From Drosophila persimilis (lineage: Eukaryota; Arthropoda; Insecta; Diptera; Drosophilidae), in NCBI RefSeq assembly GCF_003286085.1, contig NW_020825321.1, positions 1,116,001 to 1,180,000 of the forward strand: a stretch of 64,000 nt of DNA, in the 5' to 3' direction. A program made the translations under genes and the position numbers. Positions within the stretch are counted from its first letter, which is position 1, and each line of letters starts with the position of its first letter. Below are positions 11,415-22,470 of the stretch, one piece after another. Under the pieces are notes generated by a model. The model searched no databases and had not been told where the DNA came from. It saw nothing but the letters and a program-made list of their open reading frames with translations.

Positions 11415-12890
11415 ATGCCCACTGGTGAGAAGTAATCTCGCAAGAAGTTTAAGCAGGTGAGTTCGCTGAGTTTGACCCATCCACCCAGCTCCAACGGCTC
11501 AATCACTACGCCCACACCTTCCCGTTTGGCCCCAGCTGAGCAAGGTCCGACCACATCCAGGGCTCACACACCACATGCCTTTGAGGCCTTGTTGCTCCCC
11601 TCGGGAGTCCCTCGCACGGTTCTGAGCACTATGGCCCAATCGGCCGCCAATTCCGCTCTAAGTTTGCCTTGGCTGCAAGCAGACTGACACGCTTCGACCA
11701 GAAACTCAGCGCTCCTGATGCTAGCACACCAACCCGCTCACTCTCCCAAGTCCATCGAGATCAAGCCTGTGGGCAAAGGTGGACGCGGAGTTCGAGACCT
11801 GTGTGGAGGCGATAACGGAAGTAGATCCACAGGGGGTAGCTGAAGTCCAGGGGATGTACGATGACTGCTACGCGGTCTACGCGCAATGCCTTGCCGAACT
11901 GAACGATCAGCTCGCACCCCCGACTGTCCCTCACACCCCTCAACTGGCCATTCAAGTGCCGACTTCCGGCGGTTGCCGTCTTCCTCCATGTGACACTGAA
12001 GTTTTCAGTGGGGACTACCAGCAGTGGCCCACGTTCCGAGACCTGTTCACCGCCATATATATAGAGAACCCGAGGTTGGCTCCAGTAGAAGAACTGTTCC
12101 ACCTCAACAAAAAAACAAGCGGTGAGGCCCACGACATAGTGGCACAGGCTCCACTCACGAACGAAGGGTTCGCGTCTGCATGGAGCGCCCTCCGTGATCG
12201 TTTCCAGAACAAGAGGCTGTCAAAGCCCAGCTGAAGATCCTTTTCAGTCTGCCAAAAATCCGCACCGAGTCAGCTGCAGCGCTAAAACAGCTTCAGAGGG
12301 CCGTCCACAAGTGCCTTACGACACTCAACCACTCCGAGGTCTCCACAGACAGCATTTTCGCTGACGGAGTGTTAGTGTACCTCATATCCGCGAAGTTGCC
12401 GAAAGCGACTTTGGAGCTTTGGGAGCAGTCCGTGACACACAAGTCCGAAATTCCCACCTGGCACGCTATGGACAAGTTCCTGGCGGAGCGGTACCTTTCT
12501 CTCGAGGTGACCGAGGACGGCCATCCAGGCATGGAGACTCAGGCCCACTCCAGGGTGAGTCTACCCATGTCAGAGAGTTCAAAGGGCAATCCCAACCCAT
12601 TCCGTTCCCAAGGGAGCCCTGTTGCAAGCCGGGTTCACTCGTTCGGAACAACTGTGGATCCGAAGCGGAGAACGTGTGATCTTTGCTCCAAAGAGAACCA
12701 TCCGATCCGGGTATGCCCTCAATTCCTTCAGATGAGACCTGATGCTCGCTCCAGCTATATTAAGCAAAAAATGCTTTGCTTAAACTGTTTCGCAAGAGGT
12801 CACCAGATTCGTGAATGCCAAAGCGCCCACAACTGCAACACGTGTGGAGACCGGCATCATACGCTGCTGCACCGTGGCACTCCAGTTTCC
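11415..12890 (+). pseudogene. BEL-1 gag
   Basis: The likely start is ATG at 11415 (MPTGEK), but codon 7 is already TAA. The frame reopens directly after it with SRKKFKQ. Frame shifts near 11655, 11765 and 12225 break it further. The middle part (11779-12234) has the helical BEL capsid pattern with FSGDYQQWPTFRDLF. At the C-terminus are three zinc-binding motifs: CDLCSKENHPIRVC (from 12684), CLNCFARGHQIREC (from 12777) and CNTCGDRHHTLLH (about 12835-12873), the last a BEL/Pao hallmark. It continues in frame into the protease, so gag and pol look like one polyprotein. Confidence 0.85.
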
Positions 12891-15800
12891 AGCCAATCCG
12901 TGCCCAACTCCGTACCACTTCCGACTCCTGCCGAAGCTCAGCCTAGCGTTCAGAACTATTTCGCCTCCGGCAAGAGGGCGGTACTCCTGGGCACGGCTAT
13001 TATTAATATTTGCCACTTGGGGACAAATTTTCGCGCCCGCGCTCTAATCGACCCGGGTTCCGAGGCGACGTTCATTACGGAACGTCTCTTCCAGATCATT
13101 AAGTTGCCATTCCGACTCGCCCAGGCACAGGTCTCGGGCCTCAATCAGACAATATCCGCTCAGTCCAAGAAGCTCTGCCATTTTTCCATCCGCTCCCCGA
13201 CTAAGCCGGGCTTACACTTGGACGCCACAGCCTATGTCCTGCCGGAACTATTAGGCAGCCTTCCCTCCCATCCGATCCCGCAACACTCGTTACGAGACTT
13301 GCCGAACCTGCCATGGGCAGACCCGACATTTTACGAAAGCTCACAAATAGATGTCCTGATTGGTGCCGACGTCCTTCCATCCATCCTCTTGAGCGGCTCA
13401 CAGACGAACATCTGTGGATCTCTCCTCGGACAGGAAACCATTTTCGGATGGGTTCTTACAGGCCCAGTGCCAAACACGGTACAAGGCAGGGTCGCATCCT
13501 TCTCCACGCAAATTTCCACCGAGCTAGAGACTCCGTTAGACAAACTCCTCACAAAGTGTTGGGAGGTGGAGGACATTCCTACTAAAATAGAAAGCGAGTC
13601 GGATTCGTACTGCGAAAGAAATTTCCTCCGAACTACGTCAAGAACGCCAAGCGGGAAATACGTCGTCACGTTACCGTTTCGCGACCCAGATCATCTCGGA
13701 TCAGATCTGGGGTATTCAAGGGCAACCGCGCTGGCCCAGTTCCTAAGAAACGAAAATCGCTTGAAAAGAAACAGTCCCCTACAAGAGCAGTACGACACCT
13801 TGATCCAAGAATACCTAGAGCTTGAACACATGACAGAAGTTCCTCCGACTCATGGGTCCTCAACCTACTACCTTCCGCACCACGCTGTCTTCAAGCCTGA
13901 GAGCACTACCACGAAGGTCCGCGTGGTATTTAACGCATCCAGCCCGTCGACCAATGGTGTGAGTTTGAATTATCTTCTGCACGTCGGCCCGGTCCTCCAA
14001 TCTGACTTGACCCTCCAGATCCTAAAGTGGCGTTATTTCCGGTACGTTTTCCACGCGGACATCACCAAAATGTATCGCCATATTTGGGTTGACCCGAAAC
14101 ACACCCCTTTCCAGCGAATATTATTTCGAAACAAGGAGGGACATATCCGCGACTATGAACATAAGACCGTAACCTTCGGAGTCAATTGCGCTCCTTTTCT
14201 TGCCATCCAAATGTGTTGCAACAGCTAGCAAGCGACGTCCAGTCCAGATTTCCGAAAGCAAGTCGCATTATCCGGTCATTCATGTATGTCGACGATGTCC
14301 TAGCCGGAGCGGATTCTACCGAGGAGGCTCGACTAACGATCCGCGAGTTGCAGGCCGCACTTAGCTCTGCAGGGTTTCCGCTGCGAAAGTGGACTTCAAA
14401 CCACAAAGCTATCCTAGCAGGAATTCCGAATGCTCATCTTCTCCACACCGATTTTCTGGAGATGGAGGAAGTGAGCACGGCTAAGACTCTCGGGATTCGC
14501 TGGAAAGCGACTTCAGACGAGTTTTTTTTATCCCTCCCGAGTTAGCGCCTGAGTCGTCATACACCAAGCGAGCAGTTCTGTCCCAGATCGCAAGGCTGTT
14601 CGACCCCGCTGGGTGGTTGGCCCCATTCATTGTCCGGTCCAAGATCTTCATGCAAGAAATCTGGTTGCAGGACCTGGGATGGGACGATGAGCTTCCAAGC
14701 GAGATGCGCCAGCGCTGGCAAAGTTTCCTGCGGAGCTACTCCGATCTCGACCAAATCCATATTCCAAGATGGGTCGGCTCCCGGCCAGCGGTAAAAGTCG
14801 AACATCATGGGTTCTGCGATGCATCCGAGAAGGCTTACGGTGCCGCCATCTACGTGCGCATTGAGGTTGACCGTTTGGTAGAGGTGCAGCTTCTCACAGC
14901 GAAAACGCGAGTCGCACCCGTGAAAACCGTGTCGCTCCCCCGGTTAGAGCTTTGCGGGGCAGTGCTTTTGTCCGAAATGGCGGCGGCTATCCTGCCGAAT
15001 ATTTCAACAGCAAGTACGAGCTGCTATTGCTGGACCGATTCCACCATAGTCCTCTCCTGGCTGGCAAAGCCCGCGTGTCACTGGACCACGTTCGTGGCCA
15101 ACCGAGTGACTAGGATATCTCAAGCGACCGATATTGAGAAGTGGTGCCACGTTCCATCCGAACAGAACCCCGCGGATTTAGCCAGCAGAGGCGTGCCGTT
15201 ACAGGAGTTGGTAGATAACCAACTCTGGTGGCACGGACCAACTTGGCTGCAGAGCGGCCGAGATCAATGGCCGGCACCAGTTAGTAACTCCCCCGTTATG
15301 ACCTTAGAGCAGCGAACTGTAAAGGCCCCTTTCGCACTCGACCCAGCCCAACCTTCCTCGAACGATTCTCCAATCTGGAGAGAGCTCTACGAGTCCGAGC
15401 ATATATCCTGCGCTTTACCAAGCGCTGCCGGAAGTTAGCCACCGCGCAAAGGGCCATCTTACGAGCGGCGAGATTACCGAAGCTGAAAAAACTCATATCC
15501 TTAGAGACGCAGCGTAGAGAATACCCCGAGGAGTATCGCTACCTAAGCGGTAAGCGGCCAACGCCACGGTCAAGTTCTATCCTGAACATGAACCCTTTCC
15601 TAGACCGCCATGGGTTGATCAGAGCATGCGGCCGTATCGCAGGCTCTGAAGTGCTAAGATACGACGAACGACATCCAATCATTCTCCCATACAATTGTCG
15701 ATTGTCTCGCCTTCTCGCGCAATTCACACACCGGATAACTGTTCATGGCGGCAACCAATTGATGGTGCGCCTCATTCGATCAAAGTATTGGATTCCAAAG

Positions 15801-16741
15801 GTTCAAAGGCTTATGAAGGGGGTTGTGAATTCCTGCAAGGTCTGCGTGATTCACAAAAGGAGGTTGCAAACCCAAATGATGGGAGATCTTCCAACCGAGC
15901 GGTCGTCCTTTTCCAGACCGTTTACGCATACAGGGATTGATTACGCGGGTCCTTTCGAAATACGGAACTATACAGGGAGAGCATGTCTGATCACGAAGGG
16001 GTATGTGTGCGTATTCGTGTGCTTTTCCACAAAGGCGATACATTTAGAACCCACGTCCAACCTCACCACCGAAAAATTTCTCGCCGCCTTCGCTCGATAC
16101 GTCGCAAGGCGGATGTCCACAGCGTATCCATTCAGATAATGGAAAAACTTTCGTTGGTGCAGCAACCCTGCTTTCCAGTGACTTCCTTGACGCGTTTAAG
16201 GACTCGGTGACTGATGCGTATAGCCATCAGCGGGTTTCGTGGCGCTTCATCCCACCAGGAGCTCCACATATGGGAGGTCTATGGGAAGCCGGAGTGAAGA
16301 GTTTCAAAACTCTCTTCTACAAGGAGGAGCTTTGAGGAGCTTACTACGCTGCTCGCGAAGATTATTGGGGGACCCTTAATGAGTACGGCTGAGCCCGAAA
16401 TAAAGGGGAACCTTAATTCGATCCTCAATCGGTGGCAGCATTTGAAGGCCCTCAACCAACAGTTCTGTCAAAGGTGGAAGGAGGAATACCTCAAGGAGCT
16501 CCACAAGCGGACTAAGTGGCAGACGCCGACGCCAAATCTGCAGATTGGCGATATGGTGGTCATCAAAAAGGATAACCTGCCGTCCAACGAATGGCGGCTC
16601 GGAAGGATAACTTCCGTGTATACCGGTGCCGACGACAGGGTCCGTGTGGTGGATATCCTTACTGCCCGCGGTACCCTAAAGAGACCGGTTGTAAAGGTCG
16701 TTCTCCTGCCAGTAGAACCCCGTAGTTCCATCCAACAATAA
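12891..16741 (+). pseudogene. BEL-1 pol: protease, reverse transcriptase, RNase H, integrase
   Basis: Open from gag to 14228. The BEL-type protease (DUF1758) has active site ALIDPGSEATFI at 13041 and IDVLIGADVLP about 13350, ending ETIFGWVLTGP. Reverse transcriptase (HADITKMYRHIW) has catalytic YVDD at 14285-14296. RNase H has FCDASEKAYGAAI and WTDSTIVLSW. Integrase has a zinc finger HRITVHGG to CKVC (about 15735-15850), then GIDYAGPFE, SDNGKTF and GGLWEAGVKS. A DUF5641-like end (GDMVVIKKDNLPSNEW) closes at 16741. Breaks: frameshifts near 14210, in a T8 run near 14525, near 15410 and 16115, and a deletion near 16340 that joins the catalytic core to the GGPLM segment. Confidence 0.88.
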
Positions 16742-16828
16742 CGTGAATGTGCACTTGTCCCATTCACAGCTCCGCACTAATACTTCTTCGACTTCTCTAT
16801 TCCATCCTAGTTCCATCCTCATCCAGAC

Positions 16829-17845
16829 ATGGCCCCACGGATCCGAGCCAGCCGCACCACGGAGAGCCGTCGTGATCGAGGGATCAACTCGTACCGTTGC
16901 CGGGTCTGCCGAGGAGTTCATCCGCTGCGGACCTGTCACCATTTCCCTCGCCTGAGCCCTGAGAAGAGACTCCGAGCTGTCCTCGTTAACAAATATTGCG
17001 GGAACTGCCTGGCCCACCAACACTCCGGCCAGGATTGTCGCAGTGGCGGGCTGTGCTAGGTGTGTGGCAAAAACCACCACTCTCTACTCCACATACCCTC
17101 GTCTCGTCGTCCAGTCCGCTCGGCCTCAGGAGCATCGTCGCCACCTACAGCGCCCCACGTCAGACGCCGTCCTCGGCGTGTAGCCCGCTCGGCCTCAGGA
17201 ACATCGTCGCCAACTACAGCGCCCCACGTCAAACGCCGACCTCGGCGTCCAGCCCGCTCAGCCCCGGCTGCATCGTCGCCATCCACGTCGGCCCACGCCG
17301 ACCACCGCCATCGTCTCCCCGTGAGCCGCCCCGTGGCAGGGACCCCGGCACCATCCGTCGACTCACTTCTACAACATCGAAGCCTCATCATCCTCCCGAC
17401 GGCGCTGATGGTCTTGGATACGGGTTCCAAAAACTTCGAGACGGCGGCGCTCATCGACCCATGCACGCCGGTGAGCTGTATTGACGAATCCTTGGCCAGC
17501 GCCTTCAAGTTGCCCACCACTTGTGTGGGGGACGAGAAAGTGTGTACTGCGGTGATCCGCGCCAAAATGGGCGACTTCCAGTTGGAGACGATGCTCAAGG
17601 TCCAGCCCCGTGTGCGCATCCGCACGCCTACCCGACAGCTGAGCGATTCCGTCCGGGCGCGTTTCGGTGACCTGAGGCTTGCCGATGAACAGTTCCATCG
17701 ACCGGCTACAATCTCGCTCATCTTGGGAGCAAATGTCTACCCGAAGGTGATCCAGCCCGGGTTCCTTGCGCGTGAGTACGGCCTGCCGGTGGCCCAGAGC
17801 ACCGTTTTTGGATGGATCGTGTCGGGGGCGTGCACCCAGCCATAG
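16829..17845 (+). pseudogene. BEL-1 auxiliary ORF: zinc knuckles plus second DUF1758-like domain, one stop
   Basis: Starts ATG at 16829, 88 bases after the pol stop, in the place where other retroelements carry env. It is open to 17845 except for one TAG at 17057-17059. N-terminal zinc knuckles are CRVCRGVHPLRTC and CGNCLAHQHSGQDC, then C-stop-VCGKNHHSLLH, which copy the spacing of the gag knuckles. After an Arg/Pro/Ser-rich stretch made of three tandem repeats comes a retropepsin-like domain: AALIDPCTPVSCI, then LADEQFHRPATISLILGANV and AQSTVFGWIVSG, matching the layout of the element's own protease. The active-site triplet is DPC instead of DPG, so activity is doubtful. No signal peptide or membrane segment is visible, so this is not env. 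Function unknown. Confidence 0.75.
17105..17304 (+). repeat. three tandem GC-rich units (63-69 bp) inside the auxiliary ORF
   Basis: Units begin CGTCGTCCAG, CGTCCTCGGC and CGACCTCGGC and encode variants of RRP-ARSASG-SSP-TAPHV. All keep the reading frame. Confidence 0.8.
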
Positions 17846-17872
17846 GCCACCCCATGATACTTTGCAATCCTG

Positions 17873-17888
17873 CAAGGGGGGGGGAGGA
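17873..17888 (+). other. BEL-1 polypurine tract
   Basis: AAGGGGGGGGGAGGA-type purine run immediately before the 3' LTR, the plus-strand primer site of LTR elements. Confidence 0.8.
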
Positions 17889-18151
17889 TGTTCAGGCCAG
17901 CATTATACAGTTTCCGCGCACTGTGCCGGCTCCGCGCGCCTAGGGCCCGGCTCGCTCTCGCGCGCTCGGAGTGGCGCTCGGATCCACAATCCACGATCCA
18001 CACGGCGCTCACGGCAGAAAAAGCACCATAAGTAGTAGTTACGTTTTCACCCCCGCTGCAACCGGTACATACCGCGCGAATACCCAGAGAATAAACTGGA
18101 ACCTACACCTCGCCGTTGGAAATTGAACCTCGATCCGCCACCCTCCAAACA
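17889..18151 (+). repeat. 3' LTR of BEL-1
   Basis: Begins TGTTCAGGCC, ends CCAAACA, followed by the second target copy ACTCC (18152-18156). Confidence 0.92.
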
Positions 18152-19165
18152 ACTCCGATAAATAAATAAATAAATACCGATATAAATATTGCGCCAACTA
18201 GCGCCGTTAACGAGATATATGCAATTAAATATTGGAATAAATAAATAATAACATAAGACACTCAAACTTCAAGCACATTCAACACAACACAAAACCTAAC
18301 AACAAAAATTCCTAACAGTTCTTCTTCTTCTTACAAGACTCATTAAGAGGGGGACACGTAACTAGCCGGGACCAGTAACTGCTACAGTTTCTGCGCTCCA
18401 CTTGACAATCGCCCTACGGATATCCTACAATTACGAACACCACCTTTGTGTGGCCTGTCATCTACTCTAGTCATCGCTCTAAGCGATGGCCGATAAACGA
18501 GAAGCCTCACGGTGCATGAGCTCACTTTGCTTGTGATTTGTTCCTGTCATCCATAATACCGATCTGCCATGACAACAGATGTATCGCGGGTTGTCTTTAC
18601 GACTCCCGGGCCACCTACTCCTCACCACATCTCGGCAGACAGACAACAGGTTCAAAACACGAAAGCGGCTTTGTTTTAAACAAACAGGTGCGAAACTAAA
18701 ATGAACATTTACCTACATGACTTACTCTAACTTATTCCAATATCACATTCCATCACAGATTTATTCGATATCACAGTCCACCAGGCAATGTGTCCGTCGC
18801 AAACTCCCTGTCCATTTTTTTGTTGAACGGCAGTGACTTACGTTCACTTGCGACATCGAATAGCGACAAAATGTTCAACTGTAATTTGTAAGTCCCTATC
18901 ACATATTTTATATTTCCATTAACTGCCTCCGTCTATCCATCCCTAGCATCAATCACCCCGCGCCATTAAGGACCAGCTTTACGCTCACCTTAAGCCTGCA
19001 GCAGCGACTTCTGCCGGGACAGCTAAACTGCACTTCCACAAAATTTTTTTTTTTTTTTCATTCCCCGCATCTGCCTTTACTAGCCCGAGTGACTTTTGTT
19101 GTAATACCACCCGAACCTGCGTCAGTCCAGATGCATGCGGATTCGAAAATAAATTGGGCGCCATT
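18152..19165 (-). other. copy B leader, LTR-proximal piece, with primer-binding site
   Basis: Matches 2693-3736 of copy A. Primer site TGGCGCCCAA on the minus strand lies at plus 19154-19163. Small differences, such as a missing CACACCACATT near 18750 and a missing AGCTGTCGTCTT near 19035, separate the copies. No gene. Confidence 0.8.
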
Positions 19166-20545
19166 TGTTACACTTGGCTTGTTTCCCAGGGGGCAATGCC
19201 GGCTAGCTGTCGACCCCAGGGCTGGGTTGTTCCCCTTGCCTGCCAAATGTAGACAAAAAAAAGGAGACATCTAACATCTCGGGACATCAAAACTAACAAC
19301 AACCTAATGACAAAGAAAATCATAAACAGACGGCTATCAAGTGGGTGAAGCTTGGGTGTTATCACTTCGCGTGCCTGCCCTACCTGTGACCAAACACAAC
19401 GTTCATTTTGGCCACCCTCTGCTGGAACGGTAACGGCTGGCCTAATCCATGGCTTACGCCACGCGTCCTCCCTCTATTTTAATTTACTGCATCATGCTTC
19501 AATATATATCCAAGCTTTAATAATTATAAATTGACAATTTCATCTTTCTCATTAATAAATAGATACACTCAATATTATCACTAACCAAAGAGAAACACCA
19601 AAACGTTCGACACAAAGGCAAACAAGGAAATAACTGCTGAAATTTCGTTCAACCAACAGGGATACCCTCACCCATACGTAATGGAATATGTGTAGATGAG
19701 TGGATCCAGTTTTACGGGAGTTAATTTAACTCGGGCCCCTACGGAGACTTAACATACCAAGAGCTCTTGTTAAGGGTCCCCGGGACATAAACAATAAACA
19801 ATATTTTTCCACAAATCGCTCGACCAAATAAGGTGGACTGTCGGGACCCCCGCGTCATCCACTAAGGGTTAATTTTCTGGAACTGAACAGCTGATCGCAG
19901 ATTTAGGTTCGTGAAAGGTGTTGGTGTTTTTACATATTTTGTTCAATGGCCTAATTTTACGTTAAACGGTTTAAGCTTATACTAAATACTAAATAAAGGA
20001 CAACACACGGAACAAAATAACATTTAATGTGGAAGGTGTTTGGAGTGCGGATTATGTTTTTTTTCTTTAAGTTCAAACGACGTGGGCGATCGCTGGCCGT
20101 CGCCGGTCAGCCCTAAATTTATATAGGTCCGTGTATAGGTGTGCGCGTGCATGTGTGTAAATAGGGTTTCGGGGTTTTTACGTGGTGAATGAGACTAAAC
20201 GTGTGGCACTCACTGGAAGACGATGCAACGATCGTGCGATGTGGCTAGGATCGCTCTGGCAGCTAAATCGTCCTCTTTCACCCTCCCCCTTCACACGTCC
20301 CGCGCTTCTTGGCTCACACACGAGCAACTGGAACGAACTCACTCAGGTTCACGTTGGACAGTCTTCTTCTCTGCCGTCGACTTTCTCGAACCCCAGTGTT
20401 TCTCTCCAGGAAACCTTCTGGCCCGGTTCTGGTGGCTGTATTCCTTGCCGGCTGTGAGTAAAATTTCCTACATTACAACCTATTTGCACACCCGCCTTTT
20501 TTCTGTACTCACTTCAAACTTTCTGTTTAAGCACAAAATTTCAAA
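19166..20545 (-). repeat. 5' LTR of copy B, about 1380 bp
   Basis: Homologous to 3737-5092 over its full length; similarity stops at AAATTTCAAA (20545), where unrelated flank begins. It keeps the 80 bases that the poly-C run replaced in the other LTR. Confidence 0.8.
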
Positions 20546-20857
20546 TTTCGACGTTACTCTTCCGTCCACGCTCCACGAGTTCCATAATCCAATCCACGTT
20601 TTTTAATATTTTCGCTCCTATTTATCCCCTTATCCCTTACTAATACATATAACTAGTCCTATTCTATTCCTTACACCCCCAGTAACGGATCCAGCTCCCC
20701 CCGATGTCCTCATACACCATCGAGCCTCCCTGGACTTCCGCTAGATGGCGCGTCTCCCTCAGCCCTGGCCACCTATCGTTCAGGTGGGACTGAAACAATA
20801 ACAAACCATTTGATATAAAAAAAAAATTCATAAAAATCGGTCGAACCGTATGTTAGA
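20546..20857. other. unassigned spacer
   Basis: Flank of copy B up to the foldback element. Pyrimidine-rich, with an A-rich stretch at 20815-20835. I see no gene or known repeat in it. Confidence 0.5.
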
Positions 20858-21990
20858 TTTTTATACCCGATACTCAAAATGAGTATTGGGGTATATTAGA
20901 TTTGTGGTAAAAGTGGATGTGTGTAACGTCCAGAAGGAATCGTTTCCGACCCCATAAAGTATATATATTCTTGATCAGCATCAATAGCCGAGTCGATTGA
21001 GCCATGTCTGTCTGTCCGTCCGTCCGTCTGTCCGTCTGTCCGTCCGTCCGTCTGTCCGTCTGTCCGTCCCCTTCAGCGCCTAATGCTCAAAGACTATAAG
21101 AGCCAGAGCAACGATGTTTTGGATCCAGACTTCTGTGATATGTCACTGCTACAAAAATATTTCAAAACTTTGCCCCGCCCACTTCCGCCCCCACAAAGGT
21201 CGAAAATCTGTGGCATCCACAATTTTAAAGATAAGATAAAACCAAAAACGCAGAATCGTAGAGAATGACCATATCTTATAGACTGCAGAATCTGAATTGG
21301 ATCGTATTATTATTATAGCCAGCATCAAGAAAACAATTTCATTTTTTCTCGCCCTGTCTCTCTCTAACACACACGTAGCATAGGCGGTTTTGCTTAGAGT
21401 AAAACATTAGCGCCTAGATCTCAGAGACTATAAAAGCTAGAGCAACCAAATTTGGTATCCACACTCCTAATATATCGGACCGAGACGAGTTTGTTTCAAA
21501 ATTTCGCCACACCCCCTTCCGCCACCGAAAAGGATGCAGATCTGGGGATATTCATAAATCTCAGAGACTATTAAGGCTAGAGTAACCAAATTTGGTATCC
21601 GCACTCCTGTTAGATCTCACTATAAAACGTATATCTCAAAATTTCGCCCCACCCCCTTCCGCCCACACAAAGGACGAAAATCTGTTGCATCCACAATATT
21701 GCAGATTTTAGAAAACTAAAAACGCAGAATCATAGATAATGACCATATCTATCAGATTGCTGAATCTGGATCAGATCGGATCATTTTTGTAGCCAAAAGC
21801 AAGAAATCAATTTTTAGTGGCTACGCAGCGCCCGACGTCACGCTCAGACTGATTTTCTGTCTCTCTCGCACTCTTTGTCGTGTCGTTTAATATTAGCGGC
21901 GTCTGCCGGAGGAGAGCTATACTGACTTAGTATCGGGTATAACTGTAGAGTTGCGGTGTCCGCAGCAACTCACAACGTTCCCCCTCGTTA
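20858..21990 (+). repeat. left inverted arm of the foldback element
   Basis: Runs from TTTTTATACCCG to AACGTTCCCCCTCGTTA and pairs with 26110-27222. Contains a GTCT/GTCC microsatellite at about 21005-21070. Confidence 0.85.
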
Positions 21991-22109
21991 TATATTAGAT
22001 TTAATTTGTTTCCAATTTTCTTTATGTTAACCGTTTAAATCGCCAGAGGGTGTACACTGCTCGTGGAATAGTGTGTGAGAGAGGGAGATAGAATGAGTAA
22101 GCGCGTGGA

Positions 22110-22470
22110 AGTGTTGCGTAGCCACTGCAATTTCATTTGTTCCTTCTAGCTATAGTATTGATCCAATTTGGAAGATCTTCCTATCTTGGAAGATATCTTC
22201 AAAATTGTAGATGACACAGATTTGCGAACTTTGTGGGGGTGGAAGGAGGCGGGAGAAATTTTGAAATACACTTGTAACTGTAACATATCACAAAAGTCTG
22301 GATACAAAATGTCGTTGCTCTAGTCTCTGTGCACTAGACGCTCATAGGGACATTGACATTAGACAGACAGACTGAAATGGCTCAATCAACTCGGCTATTG
22401 ATGCTGATCAAGAATATATATATACCTTATGGGGTCGGAAACGCTTCCTTCTGGCTGTTGTACACGTGAA
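22110..22470 (-). repeat. internal arm fragment, inverted
   Basis: From GTTGCGTAGCCACTGCAA to the block TATGGGGTCGGAAACG, a diverged copy of the arm without its outer end. Confidence 0.7.

Larger units (their letters stand above)
9981..18151 (+). mobile_element. BEL/Pao LTR retrotransposon BEL-1, complete structure, 8171 bp
   Basis: Two 263-bp LTRs (9981-10243, 17889-18151) begin TGTTCAGG and end CAAACA and differ at about six positions. They are flanked by the 5-bp direct repeat ACTCC. Order: LTR, primer site, 1.17-kb leader, gag, pol (protease, YVDD reverse transcriptase, RNase H, integrase, C-terminal domain), a second zinc-knuckle/retropepsin-like ORF, polypurine tract, LTR. It is the only clearly plus-strand complete element in the window. 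Frameshifts and stops mean it is not autonomous now. LTR similarity suggests fairly recent insertion. Confidence 0.92.
3737..20545 (-). mobile_element. Ty3/Gypsy-type LTR retrotransposon, copy B (interrupted by BEL-1)
   Basis: Minus-strand order: 5' LTR 19166-20545, leader 18152-19165 continuing at 9888-9980, gag 9887-8330, pol 8297-5150, 3' LTR 5092-3737. Removing BEL-1 (9981-18151) and one ACTCC restores the leader exactly as in copy A (2691 onward). Both LTRs and all domains are present, so it is structurally complete, but gag and pol carry several frameshifts and stops and cannot work. The right LTR end lacks the last CA seen in the shared LTR, so a few terminal bases may be lost. No outside target duplication can be tested because copy A occupies the other flank. 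Confidence 0.85.

Noticed and set aside
21001..21070. (GTCY)n array as a CRISPR-like or satellite array
   Set aside because: A 4-base microsatellite without spacers, mirrored in the other arm of the foldback element.
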